Assembly: GCA_031555315.1 (NCBI GenBank)
Contig: JAVBUO010000022.1
Span: forward strand, 1-64,000
Direction of reading: 5' to 3'
Length of the DNA stretch: 64,000 nt
DNA from: JAVBJV01 sp031555315
Lineage (GTDB): Bacteria; Pseudomonadota; Alphaproteobacteria; Acetobacterales; Acetobacteraceae
Shown one piece after another: positions 7,799 through 16,385 of this stretch. Numbering within the stretch: the stretch's first letter is position 1; every line of letters starts with the position of its first letter. The notes under the pieces were generated by a model. It saw nothing but the letters and a program-made list of their open reading frames with translations. It made no database searches and was not told the DNA's origin. A program made the position numbers and the translations under genes.

Positions 7799-8812
7799 AT
7801 GCCTGCACGTCTGCGTTCACTCCTGGGAACACTGTCCACGGTTCCCGTCACACTTCTGGGTCTCGCGCTGGTCACGTTCCTGATCGGGCGCGTGATGCCC
7901 ATCGACCCGGTGCTGGCCATCGTCGGCGACCGCGCCACGGAAGACGTCATCCAGCGGGTCCGCATCGAACTCGGGCTGGACCAGCCGCTGTATGTGCAGT
8001 TCTGGATCTATCTGGGCAAGCTGCTGACCGGCGATCTCGGCCAGTCGGTGATGACCAGCCATACGGTGGTCGAGGACATCGCGCGCTTCTTTCCGGCCAC
8101 CATCGAACTGGCGACGACGGCGATCGTCATCGCGGCGGCTCTGGGGATCCCGATCGGCGTGCTGGCGGCGGTACGGCAGGGCAGCAGGACCGATCAGGTC
8201 ATCCGTGTGGTATGTCTGGCCGGGCATTCGCTGCCGGTCTACGTGCTGGGGATGATCAGCCTGATCGTGTTCTACGCAACGCTCAACTGGCTGCCGGGGC
8301 CGGGGCGGCAGGGGGTTGCGTATATGGACATGATCCCCACCGTCACCGGGTTTCTGACCATCGACTGCATCATCGAAGGCGACTGGGATGCACTGCGCGA
8401 TGCGCTCGCCCATCTGGCTCAGCCGGCCTGTGTGCTCGGCTATTACTCGCTCGCCTATATCGCACGCATGACGCGCGCCTTCATGCTGAACGAACTGCGG
8501 TCCGAATACATCATCACCGCGCGTGCCAAGGGACTGTCGGCGGCGCGGGTCATCTGGCGGCACGCCTTCGCCAACATCACCGTGCCGCTGATCACCGTGC
8601 TGGCACTGACCTATGCGGGGCTGCTGGAAGGCGCGGTGCTGACCGAAATCATCTTCTCGTGGCCGGGGCTCGGCCAGTATCTGACCGTCAGCCTGCTGAA
8701 TGCCGACATGAACGCCGTGCTCGGCGCCACGCTGGTGATCGGCGCGGTGTATGTGGTGCTCAATCTGCTGGCCGATATTCTCTATCGCCTTCTGGACCCG
8801 AGAGTACGGTGA
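7799..8812 (+). CDS. ABC transporter permease, DppB-like
   Basis: The protein has 337 residues with about six hydrophobic helices. Family marks are the N-terminal helix with LLGLALVTFLIGRVMP, the GLDQPLYVQFWIYL loop and, near residues 240-260, the EAA-type coupling motif around ITARAKGLSAARVIWRHAF. It is followed by the DppC-like gene after four bases. It would form the first half of the membrane channel of the peptide-type importer whose receptors lie upstream. Confidence 0.9.
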   Translation: MPARLRSLLGTLSTVPVTLLGLALVTFLIGRVMPIDPVLAIVGDRATEDVIQRVRIELGLDQPLYVQFWIYLGKLLTGDLGQSVMTSHTVVEDIARFFPATIELATTAIVIAAALGIPIGVLAAVRQGSRTDQVIRVVCLAGHSLPVYVLGMISLIVFYATLNWLPGPGRQGVAYMDMIPTVTGFLTIDCIIEGDWDALRDALAHLAQPACVLGYYSLAYIARMTRAFMLNELRSEYIITARAKGLSAARVIWRHAFANITVPLITVLALTYAGLLEGAVLTEIIFSWPGLGQYLTVSLLNADMNAVLGATLVIGAVYVVLNLLADILYRLLDPRVR

Positions 8813-8816
8813 AGAC

Positions 8817-9722
8817 ATGGGCATGAACATCCTTTCGCGCCAATGGCTGCTGTCCGACTCCCCCGCCTCGCGCGCCCAGGCGGCCTGGGGACGGCGCTAT
8901 CAGCTATGGCTGGCTTTCCGGTCGAACCCGCTGGCGTTCGGCGGTTTTCTGGTCATCGCGTTCATGATGCTGGCATCGCTGCTGGCCCCCGTGCTCGCCA
9001 CCCACGACCCGGCCGCGCAGCTGCTGGAAAACCGCCTGCAACCACCGTCCTGGGCACATCTTCTGGGCACCGACGAACTGGGACGCGACGTCTATTCACG
9101 CATTCTGTACGGCGGGCAGATCACGCTGGGCATGGTACTGGTGGTGGTCGCCATCGTCGCGCCCTTCGGGCTGATCGTCGGCGCCGCGGCGGGCTATGCG
9201 GGCGGCTGGCTGGATCGCATCCTGATGCGCGTGACCGACGTATTCCTCGCCTTTCCGCGCCTGATCCTGGCGCTGGCCTTCGTGGCGGCCTTAAGGCCGG
9301 GCATCACCAGCGCGGTCATCGCCATCGCGCTGACCGCCTGGCCGCCCTACGCGCGCCTCGCCCGCGCCGAAACGCTGACCATCCGCAACGCCGACTATAT
9401 CGCCGCGGTGCGGCTGAACGGCGCCAGCGCATTCCGCATCGTGCTGCGCCACGTACTGCCGATGTGTCTGGGCAGCCTGGTGGTGCGCATCACGCTCGAC
9501 ATGTCGTCGATCATCCTCACCGCCGCCGGACTGGGGTTTCTGGGTCTCGGCGCGCAAGCACCGATGCCCGAATGGGGCGCGATGATCTCCACCGCGCGCC
9601 GCTTCATGCTCGAGGAATGGTGGGTGCCGCTGATCCCGGGCATGGTCATCTTCATCACCGCACTGGCCTTCAACCTGCTGGGCGACGGGCTGCGCGACGT
9701 TCTGGACCCGAAGCAGAAATGA
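8817..9722 (+). CDS. ABC transporter permease, DppC-like
   Basis: The protein has 301 residues. The DppC family pattern is clear: an N-terminal helix after a short cytoplasmic tail, HLLGTDELGRDVYSRILYGG early on and the coupling loop with YIAAVRLNGASAFRIVLRHV. The ATG at 8817 is four bases after the previous stop; an earlier in-frame start would overlap it. Its stop overlaps the next gene (ATGA at 9719). It is the second channel subunit of the importer. Confidence 0.9.
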   Translation: MGMNILSRQWLLSDSPASRAQAAWGRRYQLWLAFRSNPLAFGGFLVIAFMMLASLLAPVLATHDPAAQLLENRLQPPSWAHLLGTDELGRDVYSRILYGGQITLGMVLVVVAIVAPFGLIVGAAAGYAGGWLDRILMRVTDVFLAFPRLILALAFVAALRPGITSAVIAIALTAWPPYARLARAETLTIRNADYIAAVRLNGASAFRIVLRHVLPMCLGSLVVRITLDMSSIILTAAGLGFLGLGAQAPMPEWGAMISTARRFMLEEWWVPLIPGMVIFITALAFNLLGDGLRDVLDPKQK

Positions 9723-10561
9723 ACGGCACGTCTCCTCTGGCGGAAATCCGCAATCTGCGCGTCGCGTTCCCTGGGCATGCAGGCCCGGTGCCCGCGGTGC
9801 GCGGCGTTTCGTTGCGCATCGGGCGCGAGAAACTGGGCATCGTCGGCGAATCCGGGTCGGGCAAATCGGTTACCGGCCGCGCGCTGATGCGGCTGCTGCC
9901 GCCGCAGGCCAAGGTCGAAGCCGACGCGCTGACCTTCGATGGCATCGACGTCGCCCGTGCGTCCGAGAAAACCATGCGCGGGCTGCGCGGCAGACGTATC
10001 GGGCTGATCCTGCAGGATCCAAAATTCTCGCTGAACCCGGTAATGACGATCGGCGCGCAAATTGCCGAAGCCTGGGGCGCGCATCGCAAGGCCAACCGGC
10101 GCGAAGCACACGACGCCGCCGTCGACCTGCTGGAACAAGTACGTATCCGCGACCCGCACCGCGTCGCGAAATCCCACGCGCACGAAGTGTCGGGCGGCAT
10201 GGGCCAGCGCGTGATGATCGCGATGATGCTGGCCCCCGACCCCGACCTGTTGATCGCCGACGAACCGACCAGCGCGCTGGATGCTTCGGTACAGGCGGAA
10301 ATCCTGCGCCTGATCGACGAACTTGTTTCGGCGCGCGGCATGGGGCTGATGTTGATCAGCCACGACCTGCCGCTGGTCTCGCATTTCTGCGACCGGGTGG
10401 TGGTGATGTACGCGGGCAAGGTGATGGAGGAACTGGCGGCAAAAGACCTGATGCACGCGCAGCACGCCTATACACGCGGCCTGCTGGACTGCCTGCCGCG
10501 GCTCGACGAACCGCGCCGGCGTCTGTCGGTCCTGAAGCGCGACCCGGAGTGGCTGGCATGA
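9719..10561 (+). CDS. ABC transporter ATP-binding protein, DppD-like
   Basis: The protein has 280 residues. It carries Walker A GESGSGKS, the signature VSGGMGQRV, Walker B LLIADEPTSALD and the switch His in LMLISHDLP. The Q-loop lies in LILQDP. It starts with ATG overlapping the upstream stop by four bases and overlaps the next ATPase gene in the same way, so the operon is translationally coupled. It is shorter than typical DppD proteins (about 330) and appears to lack the C-terminal oligopeptide extension with its Cys cluster. Confidence 0.9.
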   Translation: MNGTSPLAEIRNLRVAFPGHAGPVPAVRGVSLRIGREKLGIVGESGSGKSVTGRALMRLLPPQAKVEADALTFDGIDVARASEKTMRGLRGRRIGLILQDPKFSLNPVMTIGAQIAEAWGAHRKANRREAHDAAVDLLEQVRIRDPHRVAKSHAHEVSGGMGQRVMIAMMLAPDPDLLIADEPTSALDASVQAEILRLIDELVSARGMGLMLISHDLPLVSHFCDRVVVMYAGKVMEELAAKDLMHAQHAYTRGLLDCLPRLDEPRRRLSVLKRDPEWLA

Positions 10562-11286
10562 TCGACGTCGAAAACCTCAACATCAGTTTCAATGACGTAC
10601 ACGTGCTGAAGGACGTATCGTTCAGCGTTACGCACGGCGAAACCTTCGGGCTGGTCGGCGAATCCGGGTCGGGCAAGTCCACGGTGCTACGCGCGCTGTC
10701 GGGACTGAACCCGGACTGGACGGGGCGGATCCGCATCGATGGCCGCGCGGTCGGACCGGTGCGCGACAAGGCGTTCTTTCGCAAAGTGCAGATGGTGTTC
10801 CAGGACCCGTACGGGTCGCTGCACCCGCGCCAGACCATCGACCGCATCCTGAGCGAACCGCTGCTGGTGCACGGCATCGGCGACATCGACGCCCGCATCG
10901 TCCGCGCCCTCGAGGAAGTAGCGTTGCCGCGCACCGCGCGCTTTCGTTTCCCGCATCAGCTGTCGGGCGGGCAGCGCCAGCGCGTGGCGATCGCGCGCGC
11001 GCTGATGACCACGCCGTCGATCCTGCTGCTGGACGAGCCGACCAGCGCGCTCGACGTGTCGGTGCAGGCCGAGATCCTCAACCTGCTGGCCGATCTGTCG
11101 GAAGCGCACAAACTGACCTGCATTCTGGTCAGTCACAATCTGGCGGTGGTCGCGCATCTGTGCCAGCGCCTGGCGGTGATGCAGGGCGGCCAGATCGTCG
11201 AGACCCTGACATCGGACGCCCTGCGCCATGGCGACGCGAAACACTGGCACACCTGCGAACTGGTGGAACTGTCGCGCGATCTGTAA
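10558..11286 (+). CDS. ABC transporter ATP-binding protein, DppF-like
   Basis: The protein has 242 residues. It has Walker A GESGSGKST, Q-loop MVFQDPYGSL, signature LSGGQRQRV, Walker B ILLLDEPTSALD and the switch region CILVSHNL. The ATG at 10558 overlaps the previous stop; another ATG lies at 10549. It lacks the C-terminal extension of many DppF proteins. It pairs with the preceding ATPase to power the importer. The 272-base gap downstream, before the tRNA-like gene, shows no convincing gene. Confidence 0.9.
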   Translation: MIDVENLNISFNDVHVLKDVSFSVTHGETFGLVGESGSGKSTVLRALSGLNPDWTGRIRIDGRAVGPVRDKAFFRKVQMVFQDPYGSLHPRQTIDRILSEPLLVHGIGDIDARIVRALEEVALPRTARFRFPHQLSGGQRQRVAIARALMTTPSILLLDEPTSALDVSVQAEILNLLADLSEAHKLTCILVSHNLAVVAHLCQRLAVMQGGQIVETLTSDALRHGDAKHWHTCELVELSRDL

Positions 11287-11558
11287 TCCGCGGTCATGAT
11301 CCATGGATGGGCGCGGATCCAGCCAGCGCGAAAAATAACTCCCCGGCAGTCGCAAGATAGAATCCGGGCACTTATATGTTACGGCAATCTCGTCATGCTG
11401 CGTTTTTCGGTCACCCCCTGCTGCTGGCCTGGCGGTTTCGAACCCGGCACCCTGCCGCCGCCCGCCGACCCTGAAAGGGCGCTGCTACAGGACGCGCGTT
11501 CGTTACACTGTTGCCTTCTTCATCTTCGCATCACCGTATGCCATGTTGCCCGGCCTGT

Positions 11559-11633
11559 TCCAGGGAAGTTCAGTGGTAGAACGCTCGGCTTGGTACCGAG
11601 TGGGCGCCGGTTCGATTCCGGCCCCTGGACCCA
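11559..11633 (+). tRNA. Unusual tRNA-like gene, anticodon UGG (Pro by code), encoded CCA
   Basis: A full cloverleaf folds: acceptor TCCAGGG/CCCTGGA (7 bp), D-arm GTTC/GAAC with loop AGTGGTA, anticodon stem CTCGG/CCGAG with loop CTTGGTA (anticodon TGG at 11591-11593), variable TGGGC, T-arm GCCGG/CCGGC with loop TTCGATT, then C73 and an encoded CCA. Oddities are A at position 8 (normally U), U at position 37 (normally a purine), U1-A72 and C73, which do not fit ordinary bacterial tRNA-Pro. The D-arm resembles tRNA-Gly. A T6 tract follows at once. A large gene in the same direction starts 26 bases downstream. It may be a non-canonical tRNA and not a working proline tRNA. Confidence 0.8.
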
Positions 11634-11659
11634 TTTTTTAATTTATCGATTGAAGACCC

Positions 11660-13954
11660 ATGCCCCACCACGACACCAGCGACGACCATCCCGGTGGCAT
11701 CGGAACCGGCTATGCGGCGTTTCAACTGGCAAAAGCGCTGACCACACAGGAAATCCACCCCGATCCGCAGGTTCGCGCCCGCGCCGCAGAACGCACCGCG
11801 CGCTGGCGGAAAGTGATGATGCACGCGCTGACCGGTACCGCGGAGTACGGATCACGCACGCCGCTGGCAGGTATTCCCGCCTGGGTCACGCTCGAAGTGG
11901 CAACCGGCGGATTTGCTACCGGCGAACTTCTGGCTGGCGGACCGCTGAGCGATCACGAACGGCAACTGACGGCCACGCTGCCCGGCATTCGCCCAGGCTA
12001 TGAGCGGCTGGATCTGAACACCTATTATCTGTCGGATGCCGGGATCGCCGAACTGCAAAACCGTCTCGAGCAGAGCGATTACCGCATCGACGTGCCCGAG
12101 GAAGCCGCCCTGCCGACCATCGCCTGGCTGCTGGAGCAACAGCGCGAGGAAGACGCCTGGGCTTTGCTCGAGGTAATCGCGCCGTTCTTCGACCGGCTGC
12201 GCTTTCATCCGCCGGCGCGCAAGGCGCACGGCCATGCCGCCGCGGAAGAAGGACTGTATGTGGTCAGCGCCGGACAGGTTGCGGAACGGCTGGCAACCTT
12301 GCCCCCACAGCCGCGTATCGCCGCGCAGAAACAGGCCGTCGATGTCCGCCTGCCGCTCTACGACGCTGCGATCGCGCTGTTCCTGCAAACCTGCCGGAAC
12401 GGCTGGCCCTGCCGGCATTATCCGGCCGGCTGGCAGGAACGGGCCGCCACGCTGTGTACACGTATCAGCACGACCACAATACCACGCGACCCACGCAAGC
12501 ACCGCGATGCGGAACTGTTCGCACTGCTCGCCCAATGCGCCGCGAATCCACGTGCCCTGACCGGCCGTCAGGTTGGTCGCATTCGCCGGATCGTCGATGA
12601 TTTCGTGCACCGTCACGGACATCCGGATTCGGAAAGCCACCGACAGCACCGTGCCATGCAGCGTCGCGATGTCGCCGCGCCCAGCTATCACCTGTTCGCC
12701 CGGATTGCCGCTCTGCGTCTGAACGATTATCCGCCCGATACCGGCATTGCCGACTTCACGCAGCTGTCGGCGCCGCTCAGCGCCGAGGAAGCCGAAAAAT
12801 ACGCACTGCCCGCCGGCAGCATATTGCCGTGGCCGATCCGCAGACGGCTGGAATGCTGCCAAAGCGGCACGATGGCCAAACTGGTCGCACGCGTGCTGGT
12901 CACTTCGGGCGAGGCCATCGCGCGTCTCCTGCCGATGCTGACCGCTAAGATCCACAGCGCACAATTCAACAGTGCAACGGCACGTGGACTGTATGCGGCC
13001 ACATATCGGGCATTCCGGCGCAGGCGCTCCCTGCTGCTGGTGGACCTTCAGCATCAGGTCACGCTGAACGATCTGTCCTGGGTCGCGGCGCTCGAGAACG
13101 ACCGCAAATGCGACACGGCCCTAGCCGATCTGGCCCGGCAGACGCTGGCCGAAACTGCGGCATTGACCATCACCGCCTTTCCACAGGCGATCCTGCCCAA
13201 CAAACTGTTGCAGGAATTCCGCGCTTTGGCCCGGACGGCCAAACTGGATCTGCCGTTCACCGACGAACTTGCCGCCGACATTTTCATGAACGCATTCTCG
13301 GGCAAATTCGCCCAGGCTGCCAGGCGCGCGGCATCACTGCTCGGGGACGCGCTGTACGCACGCTACTATGCAATCGACACGGATACTCTCGCGCAGTTGC
13401 CCGAAGAGCCGCGCGCCGAAACGTTCGCTCTTTTATGCACGCAGCGCGCCGACGTCAGGCCGAGGCGTCGGTGCCGGTCCCCGGCAGTCAACGGCACGAT
13501 CATCGAGCAACAGCAGATCCTGACCACCCAGAATCTCGCCCTCCTGTTCGACGACCTCGGGCTCCGGGATCGGCTGCACGCACAACTGCCCGCCATGGCA
13601 CTCAAGAGCTTCGCGTGGAGCTGCGCATACCAGCAAACAAAATCCAGCACCCACCACGCAAGACTGGTGATGCTCAAGCGGGCCGCCTATGCGTGGCGGC
13701 AGATGATATTCTATCTGTCACTGATCGAAGCCTCGGCCCGTGAGACGACCCTCGGCGACATCCGCACACACTTCGACGCGCAGAGTCCCGCTTTCAAAAA
13801 ACGGTTCCAGCCGGTGATGCTGGGGCTGGACCATGCGGCCGCGGGGCATATCCTGCCGCAACATGGCGCCGCGCCGAACGGCGGACGGGTATTCCTGGGC
13901 TGGTCGGCCACACCGCACTGGCTGATGCCACCGGAAACGAGCCTGCAGCCCTGA
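11660..13954 (+). CDS. Large uncharacterised protein linked to the tRNA-like gene
   Basis: The protein has 764 residues, no signal peptide and no membrane helix. It appears mostly helical and rich in Arg, His and Ala. I do not recognise a characterised domain. Candidate conserved blocks are PAWVTLEVATGGFATGELL (about residues 73-91), YYLSDAGIAELQ, a helical VPEEAALPTIAWLLEQQ block, LTGRQVGRIRRIVDDF and YRAFRRRRSLLLVDLQHQV (about 451-469) followed by WVAALE. The basic RAFRRRRS block could contact nucleic acid. The ATG lies 26 bases after the tRNA-like gene with only a weak GAAG site, so co-transcription is plausible. A 12-bp hairpin closes the unit. I have an unverified impression of similar hypothetical proteins in actinobacteria. 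Confidence 0.8.
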   Translation: MPHHDTSDDHPGGIGTGYAAFQLAKALTTQEIHPDPQVRARAAERTARWRKVMMHALTGTAEYGSRTPLAGIPAWVTLEVATGGFATGELLAGGPLSDHERQLTATLPGIRPGYERLDLNTYYLSDAGIAELQNRLEQSDYRIDVPEEAALPTIAWLLEQQREEDAWALLEVIAPFFDRLRFHPPARKAHGHAAAEEGLYVVSAGQVAERLATLPPQPRIAAQKQAVDVRLPLYDAAIALFLQTCRNGWPCRHYPAGWQERAATLCTRISTTTIPRDPRKHRDAELFALLAQCAANPRALTGRQVGRIRRIVDDFVHRHGHPDSESHRQHRAMQRRDVAAPSYHLFARIAALRLNDYPPDTGIADFTQLSAPLSAEEAEKYALPAGSILPWPIRRRLECCQSGTMAKLVARVLVTSGEAIARLLPMLTAKIHSAQFNSATARGLYAATYRAFRRRRSLLLVDLQHQVTLNDLSWVAALENDRKCDTALADLARQTLAETAALTITAFPQAILPNKLLQEFRALARTAKLDLPFTDELAADIFMNAFSGKFAQAARRAASLLGDALYARYYAIDTDTLAQLPEEPRAETFALLCTQRADVRPRRRCRSPAVNGTIIEQQQILTTQNLALLFDDLGLRDRLHAQLPAMALKSFAWSCAYQQTKSSTHHARLVMLKRAAYAWRQMIFYLSLIEASARETTLGDIRTHFDAQSPAFKKRFQPVMLGLDHAAAGHILPQHGAAPNGGRVFLGWSATPHWLMPPETSLQP

Positions 13955-13962
13955 ACTAAAAA

Positions 13963-14005
13963 GCGCGCCGCGAGCATCACTCGCGGCGCGCAACCCTTTT
14001 GGGTT
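13963..14005 (+). terminator. Strong hairpin ending the tRNA-like/764-residue unit
   Basis: GCGCGCCGCGAG (13963-13974) pairs perfectly with CTCGCGGCGCGC (13980-13991). It is followed at once by a second small hairpin, AACCC-TTTT-GGGTT, and by further T-rich sequence. It marks the 3' end of the unit and may act on both strands, since icd is convergent. Confidence 0.75.
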
Positions 14006-14096
14006 CTCCCTTTTCGGGACGTTTGTTCCCCCTAAACCGGCGGTATGTGCCCGGCACAGGAGAACAGCATGCCAAACCTACGGTAAGGAGCAAGCC

Positions 14097-14115
14097 CATT
14101 TTTTGGGAAAAAATG
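14097..14115 (-). terminator. T/A-rich hairpin downstream of icd
   Basis: CATTTTTT (14097-14104) and AAAAAATG (14108-14115) form an 8-bp stem with a GGG loop just past the icd stop. It gives a T-run on either strand and is a probable terminator for icd. Confidence 0.6.
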
Positions 14116-14118
14116 TCT

Positions 14119-15585
14119 TCAGGCTTCGCCTTGCGACTTAGCGAAACCGTCATCCCCATCAAAACGTTGAAGTTTTTCTACATGCATCCAAATGTGGCGC
14201 GCACTGATCCGGCTCAAAAGTTCGGCTATTTCCTGGCTTGAGTTTTCTTTTACCGCCTGTTTCAGCAGAAAACGGGCCCGGAAATGGTCGACCAGATAGG
14301 TCCTGCCCCCCGTCACCGGCCAGACCTGCGCCCCGCGATTCCCGAGCGACTGCAGGGTAAAGGCGCTGCCCTCGGCCAGCCCGCGCAGCGATGTACCCAA
14401 CGCATCGGTCGCCAGGTCGCTCTCGACATAAACATCCACCCCGACCAGTTCGCGGGTTTTCGGCACAATGTGGTGGGTCTTGTCCGGCCAGGCCGGCAGT
14501 TCGAAGCGTTTGTAAGCGCGTGAAGCGGCGAAGCGCGAGGTACGGCCCAGATTGGCGATCACCTGCGCGACATACGCATCGGTGCCGCCCCCCTGCCCTT
14601 TGGGGGCGATGTCGCCCGTCAGGTTCCGCCCCTCTTCCAGCGTGACATAGACCGCCTGTTCGATCTTCCGCGCGGTCTCGAAATCGCCCACATGGCGCAG
14701 CAGCATCACCGCCGACAACAGCAGCGCCGTGGGATTGGCCAGATTCTTCCCGGCGATCTGCGGGGCCGACCCATGCACCGCCTCGAACATCGCCGCCGCA
14801 TCGCCAATATTGGCCGACGGCGCCACCCCCAGGCCGCCGACCAGCCCGGCGGCCAGATCGCTCAGGATGTCGCCGTTCATGTTGGTCATCACGACCACAT
14901 CGAACTGTTCGGGCGTCATCACCATCTGGTGCGCGCAATTGTCTACGATCATGTGAGTCTGGCGGATGTCGGGGTATTCCGGCCCGATGCGCTCGAAGAC
15001 CCGCTTCAGCGTGCCTTCGGTCATCTTCATGATGTTGGCCTTGGTCGCGCAGGTCAGATCAGCGCGGCCTTCGGCACGGGCCAGCGCGAAGCCCAGCCGC
15101 AGGATCCGTTCGCACCCGACGTCCGAGACCAGCTTCAGACACTGGGCCACCCCCGGCGTCTGCATGTATTCGATCCCCGCGTACAGATCCTCGACGTTCT
15201 CGCGCACGATCACCATGTCGATGCCGCGCCCCGCATAGGCGGTGTGGATCCCCGGCAGTTCACGGACCGGACGGATGTTGCCGTACATCTCGAAATGCTT
15301 GCGCAGGGTGACATTGGCGGATTTCTCGCCATAGCCGACCGGGGTTTCCAGCGGCCCCTTCAGTGCCAGGCCGTTGCGGCCGATCGATTCGAGCGTCTCA
15401 CGCGGTGCGCCGGTCGGAATGCCCTTCTTGAAAACCTCGGCCCCCGCCTCGGCATCTTCCCAGTCCAGCCGCGCGCCGGCGGCGGCCAGAATACGCTTGG
15501 TCGCGCCCATGACTTCGGGGCCGATGCCATCACCGGCAATCGCCGTCACCGTCACACGCGGTGCTGAAAAAGTAGTCCCGGCCAT
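14119..15585 (-). CDS. icd: NADP-dependent isocitrate dehydrogenase, alphaproteobacterial type
   Basis: The protein has 488 residues and converts isocitrate to 2-oxoglutarate in the TCA cycle. It has AIAGDGIGPEVM at the N-terminus, the substrate loop with KGPLETPVGYGEKSANVTLR, then VRENVEDLYAGIE and the Asp-bearing LSDLAAGLVGGLG. The family signature NxNGDILSDLAAG is present. The roughly 130-residue C-terminal extension (from about 350) is typical of the Thermus/Rickettsia type found in alphaproteobacteria and absent from E. coli Icd. AGGAGG lies six bases before the ATG at 15585; a longer in-frame reading to 16116 runs through the next gene and was rejected. Confidence 0.93.
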   Translation of the reverse strand: MAGTTFSAPRVTVTAIAGDGIGPEVMGATKRILAAAGARLDWEDAEAGAEVFKKGIPTGAPRETLESIGRNGLALKGPLETPVGYGEKSANVTLRKHFEMYGNIRPVRELPGIHTAYAGRGIDMVIVRENVEDLYAGIEYMQTPGVAQCLKLVSDVGCERILRLGFALARAEGRADLTCATKANIMKMTEGTLKRVFERIGPEYPDIRQTHMIVDNCAHQMVMTPEQFDVVVMTNMNGDILSDLAAGLVGGLGVAPSANIGDAAAMFEAVHGSAPQIAGKNLANPTALLLSAVMLLRHVGDFETARKIEQAVYVTLEEGRNLTGDIAPKGQGGGTDAYVAQVIANLGRTSRFAASRAYKRFELPAWPDKTHHIVPKTRELVGVDVYVESDLATDALGTSLRGLAEGSAFTLQSLGNRGAQVWPVTGGRTYLVDHFRARFLLKQAVKENSSQEIAELLSRISARHIWMHVEKLQRFDGDDGFAKSQGEA

Positions 15586-15689
15586 GAACACCCTCCTGTT
15601 ATAATAAATTTTGCCCTCATATACGGGGCCGACACCGTTTGTCCAAGCCGCAAGCGGGCAGAACAGTCCTGCAAAATGCGCGTAGAAGA

Positions 15690-16385
15690 TCAGCGCCCCG
15701 GAGCGTCGCGCACTTGCCAGAACAGCGCCTGACCGAACGGCGCCCAGACCGGCATACGCACCCCGGCCTCGGCGAGTGCGTCGCGCCCCCACTGATTGCA
15801 GGTGAAAATCGGACTGTAGCGCCCGGCGGCCTCGTAGAACGCGTCGCTGACACCGTAATGCGCCCCGGCAATCCAGCGCGCCCGTCCGTCCGTTAACGGC
15901 ACCGCGGCGCGAATCGCTATCGTCAGCCGCCGATATTCCGTTTCCGACAGGCGCAGCCGCGCAGTGCGGATGGGGGGCGGTGCCCAGCGATAGGTGACAC
16001 GCAGTACCGCGCCACCCAGTCCGGACAGTGCATACAGCGCGCGCCGCACCGTCAGGTCCGCCCAGGTGGGAGTGTGCAGAAAGAACGTGCGCTCGCCCCA
16101 GCCGATCTCGACCCACTCCATCCCGGCGGGCAGCGCGCCGGTCAGGGTGTGTTCCGGGGGGAACAGCGCGGTCCAGTCCATTGCCGGGTGCCGGGCGGGC
16201 AGCAACAGCGACACATGCACGCCGTTGCTGGTCAGCCAGATTTCGACCCCGTCCTCGCCCGCATCACGCCAATCACGGTTGACGGCCAGCAGCCCCAGCA
16301 GCAGCGCCATGCCCATATACAGCACCACGCCGGCGACCAGGCCGATCAGCGCGCGCCGCAGCCAGCGCAGGCCGGCGCGCAGCAT
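15690..16385 (-). CDS. DUF2459 family membrane-anchored protein
   Basis: The protein has 231 residues. One N-terminal membrane helix (ALIGLVAGVVLYMGMALLL) is followed by a periplasmic-type domain. Segments EIWLTSNGVHVSLLLPA and WVEIGWGERTFFL and a C-terminal HYGVSDAFYEAAGRYSP-x-x-TCN block fit the DUF2459 family (once named urease-region conserved protein). Its function is not known. The ATG abuts the ftsY stop exactly, so it is probably in the ftsY operon. Confidence 0.8.
   Translation of the reverse strand: MLRAGLRWLRRALIGLVAGVVLYMGMALLLGLLAVNRDWRDAGEDGVEIWLTSNGVHVSLLLPARHPAMDWTALFPPEHTLTGALPAGMEWVEIGWGERTFFLHTPTWADLTVRRALYALSGLGGAVLRVTYRWAPPPIRTARLRLSETEYRRLTIAIRAAVPLTDGRARWIAGAHYGVSDAFYEAAGRYSPIFTCNQWGRDALAEAGVRMPVWAPFGQALFWQVRDAPGR

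Noticed and set aside
11425..11500. Sequence with a T-arm-like GGTTTCGAACC just before the tRNA-like gene, suggesting a second tRNA
   Set aside because: The flanking stems do not pair into acceptor, D or anticodon arms on either strand; the motif is a short near-palindrome.
15586..16116. N-terminal extension of the isocitrate dehydrogenase frame
   Set aside because: It runs antisense-like through the DUF2459 gene and lacks similarity; AGGAGG sits before the ATG at 15585.
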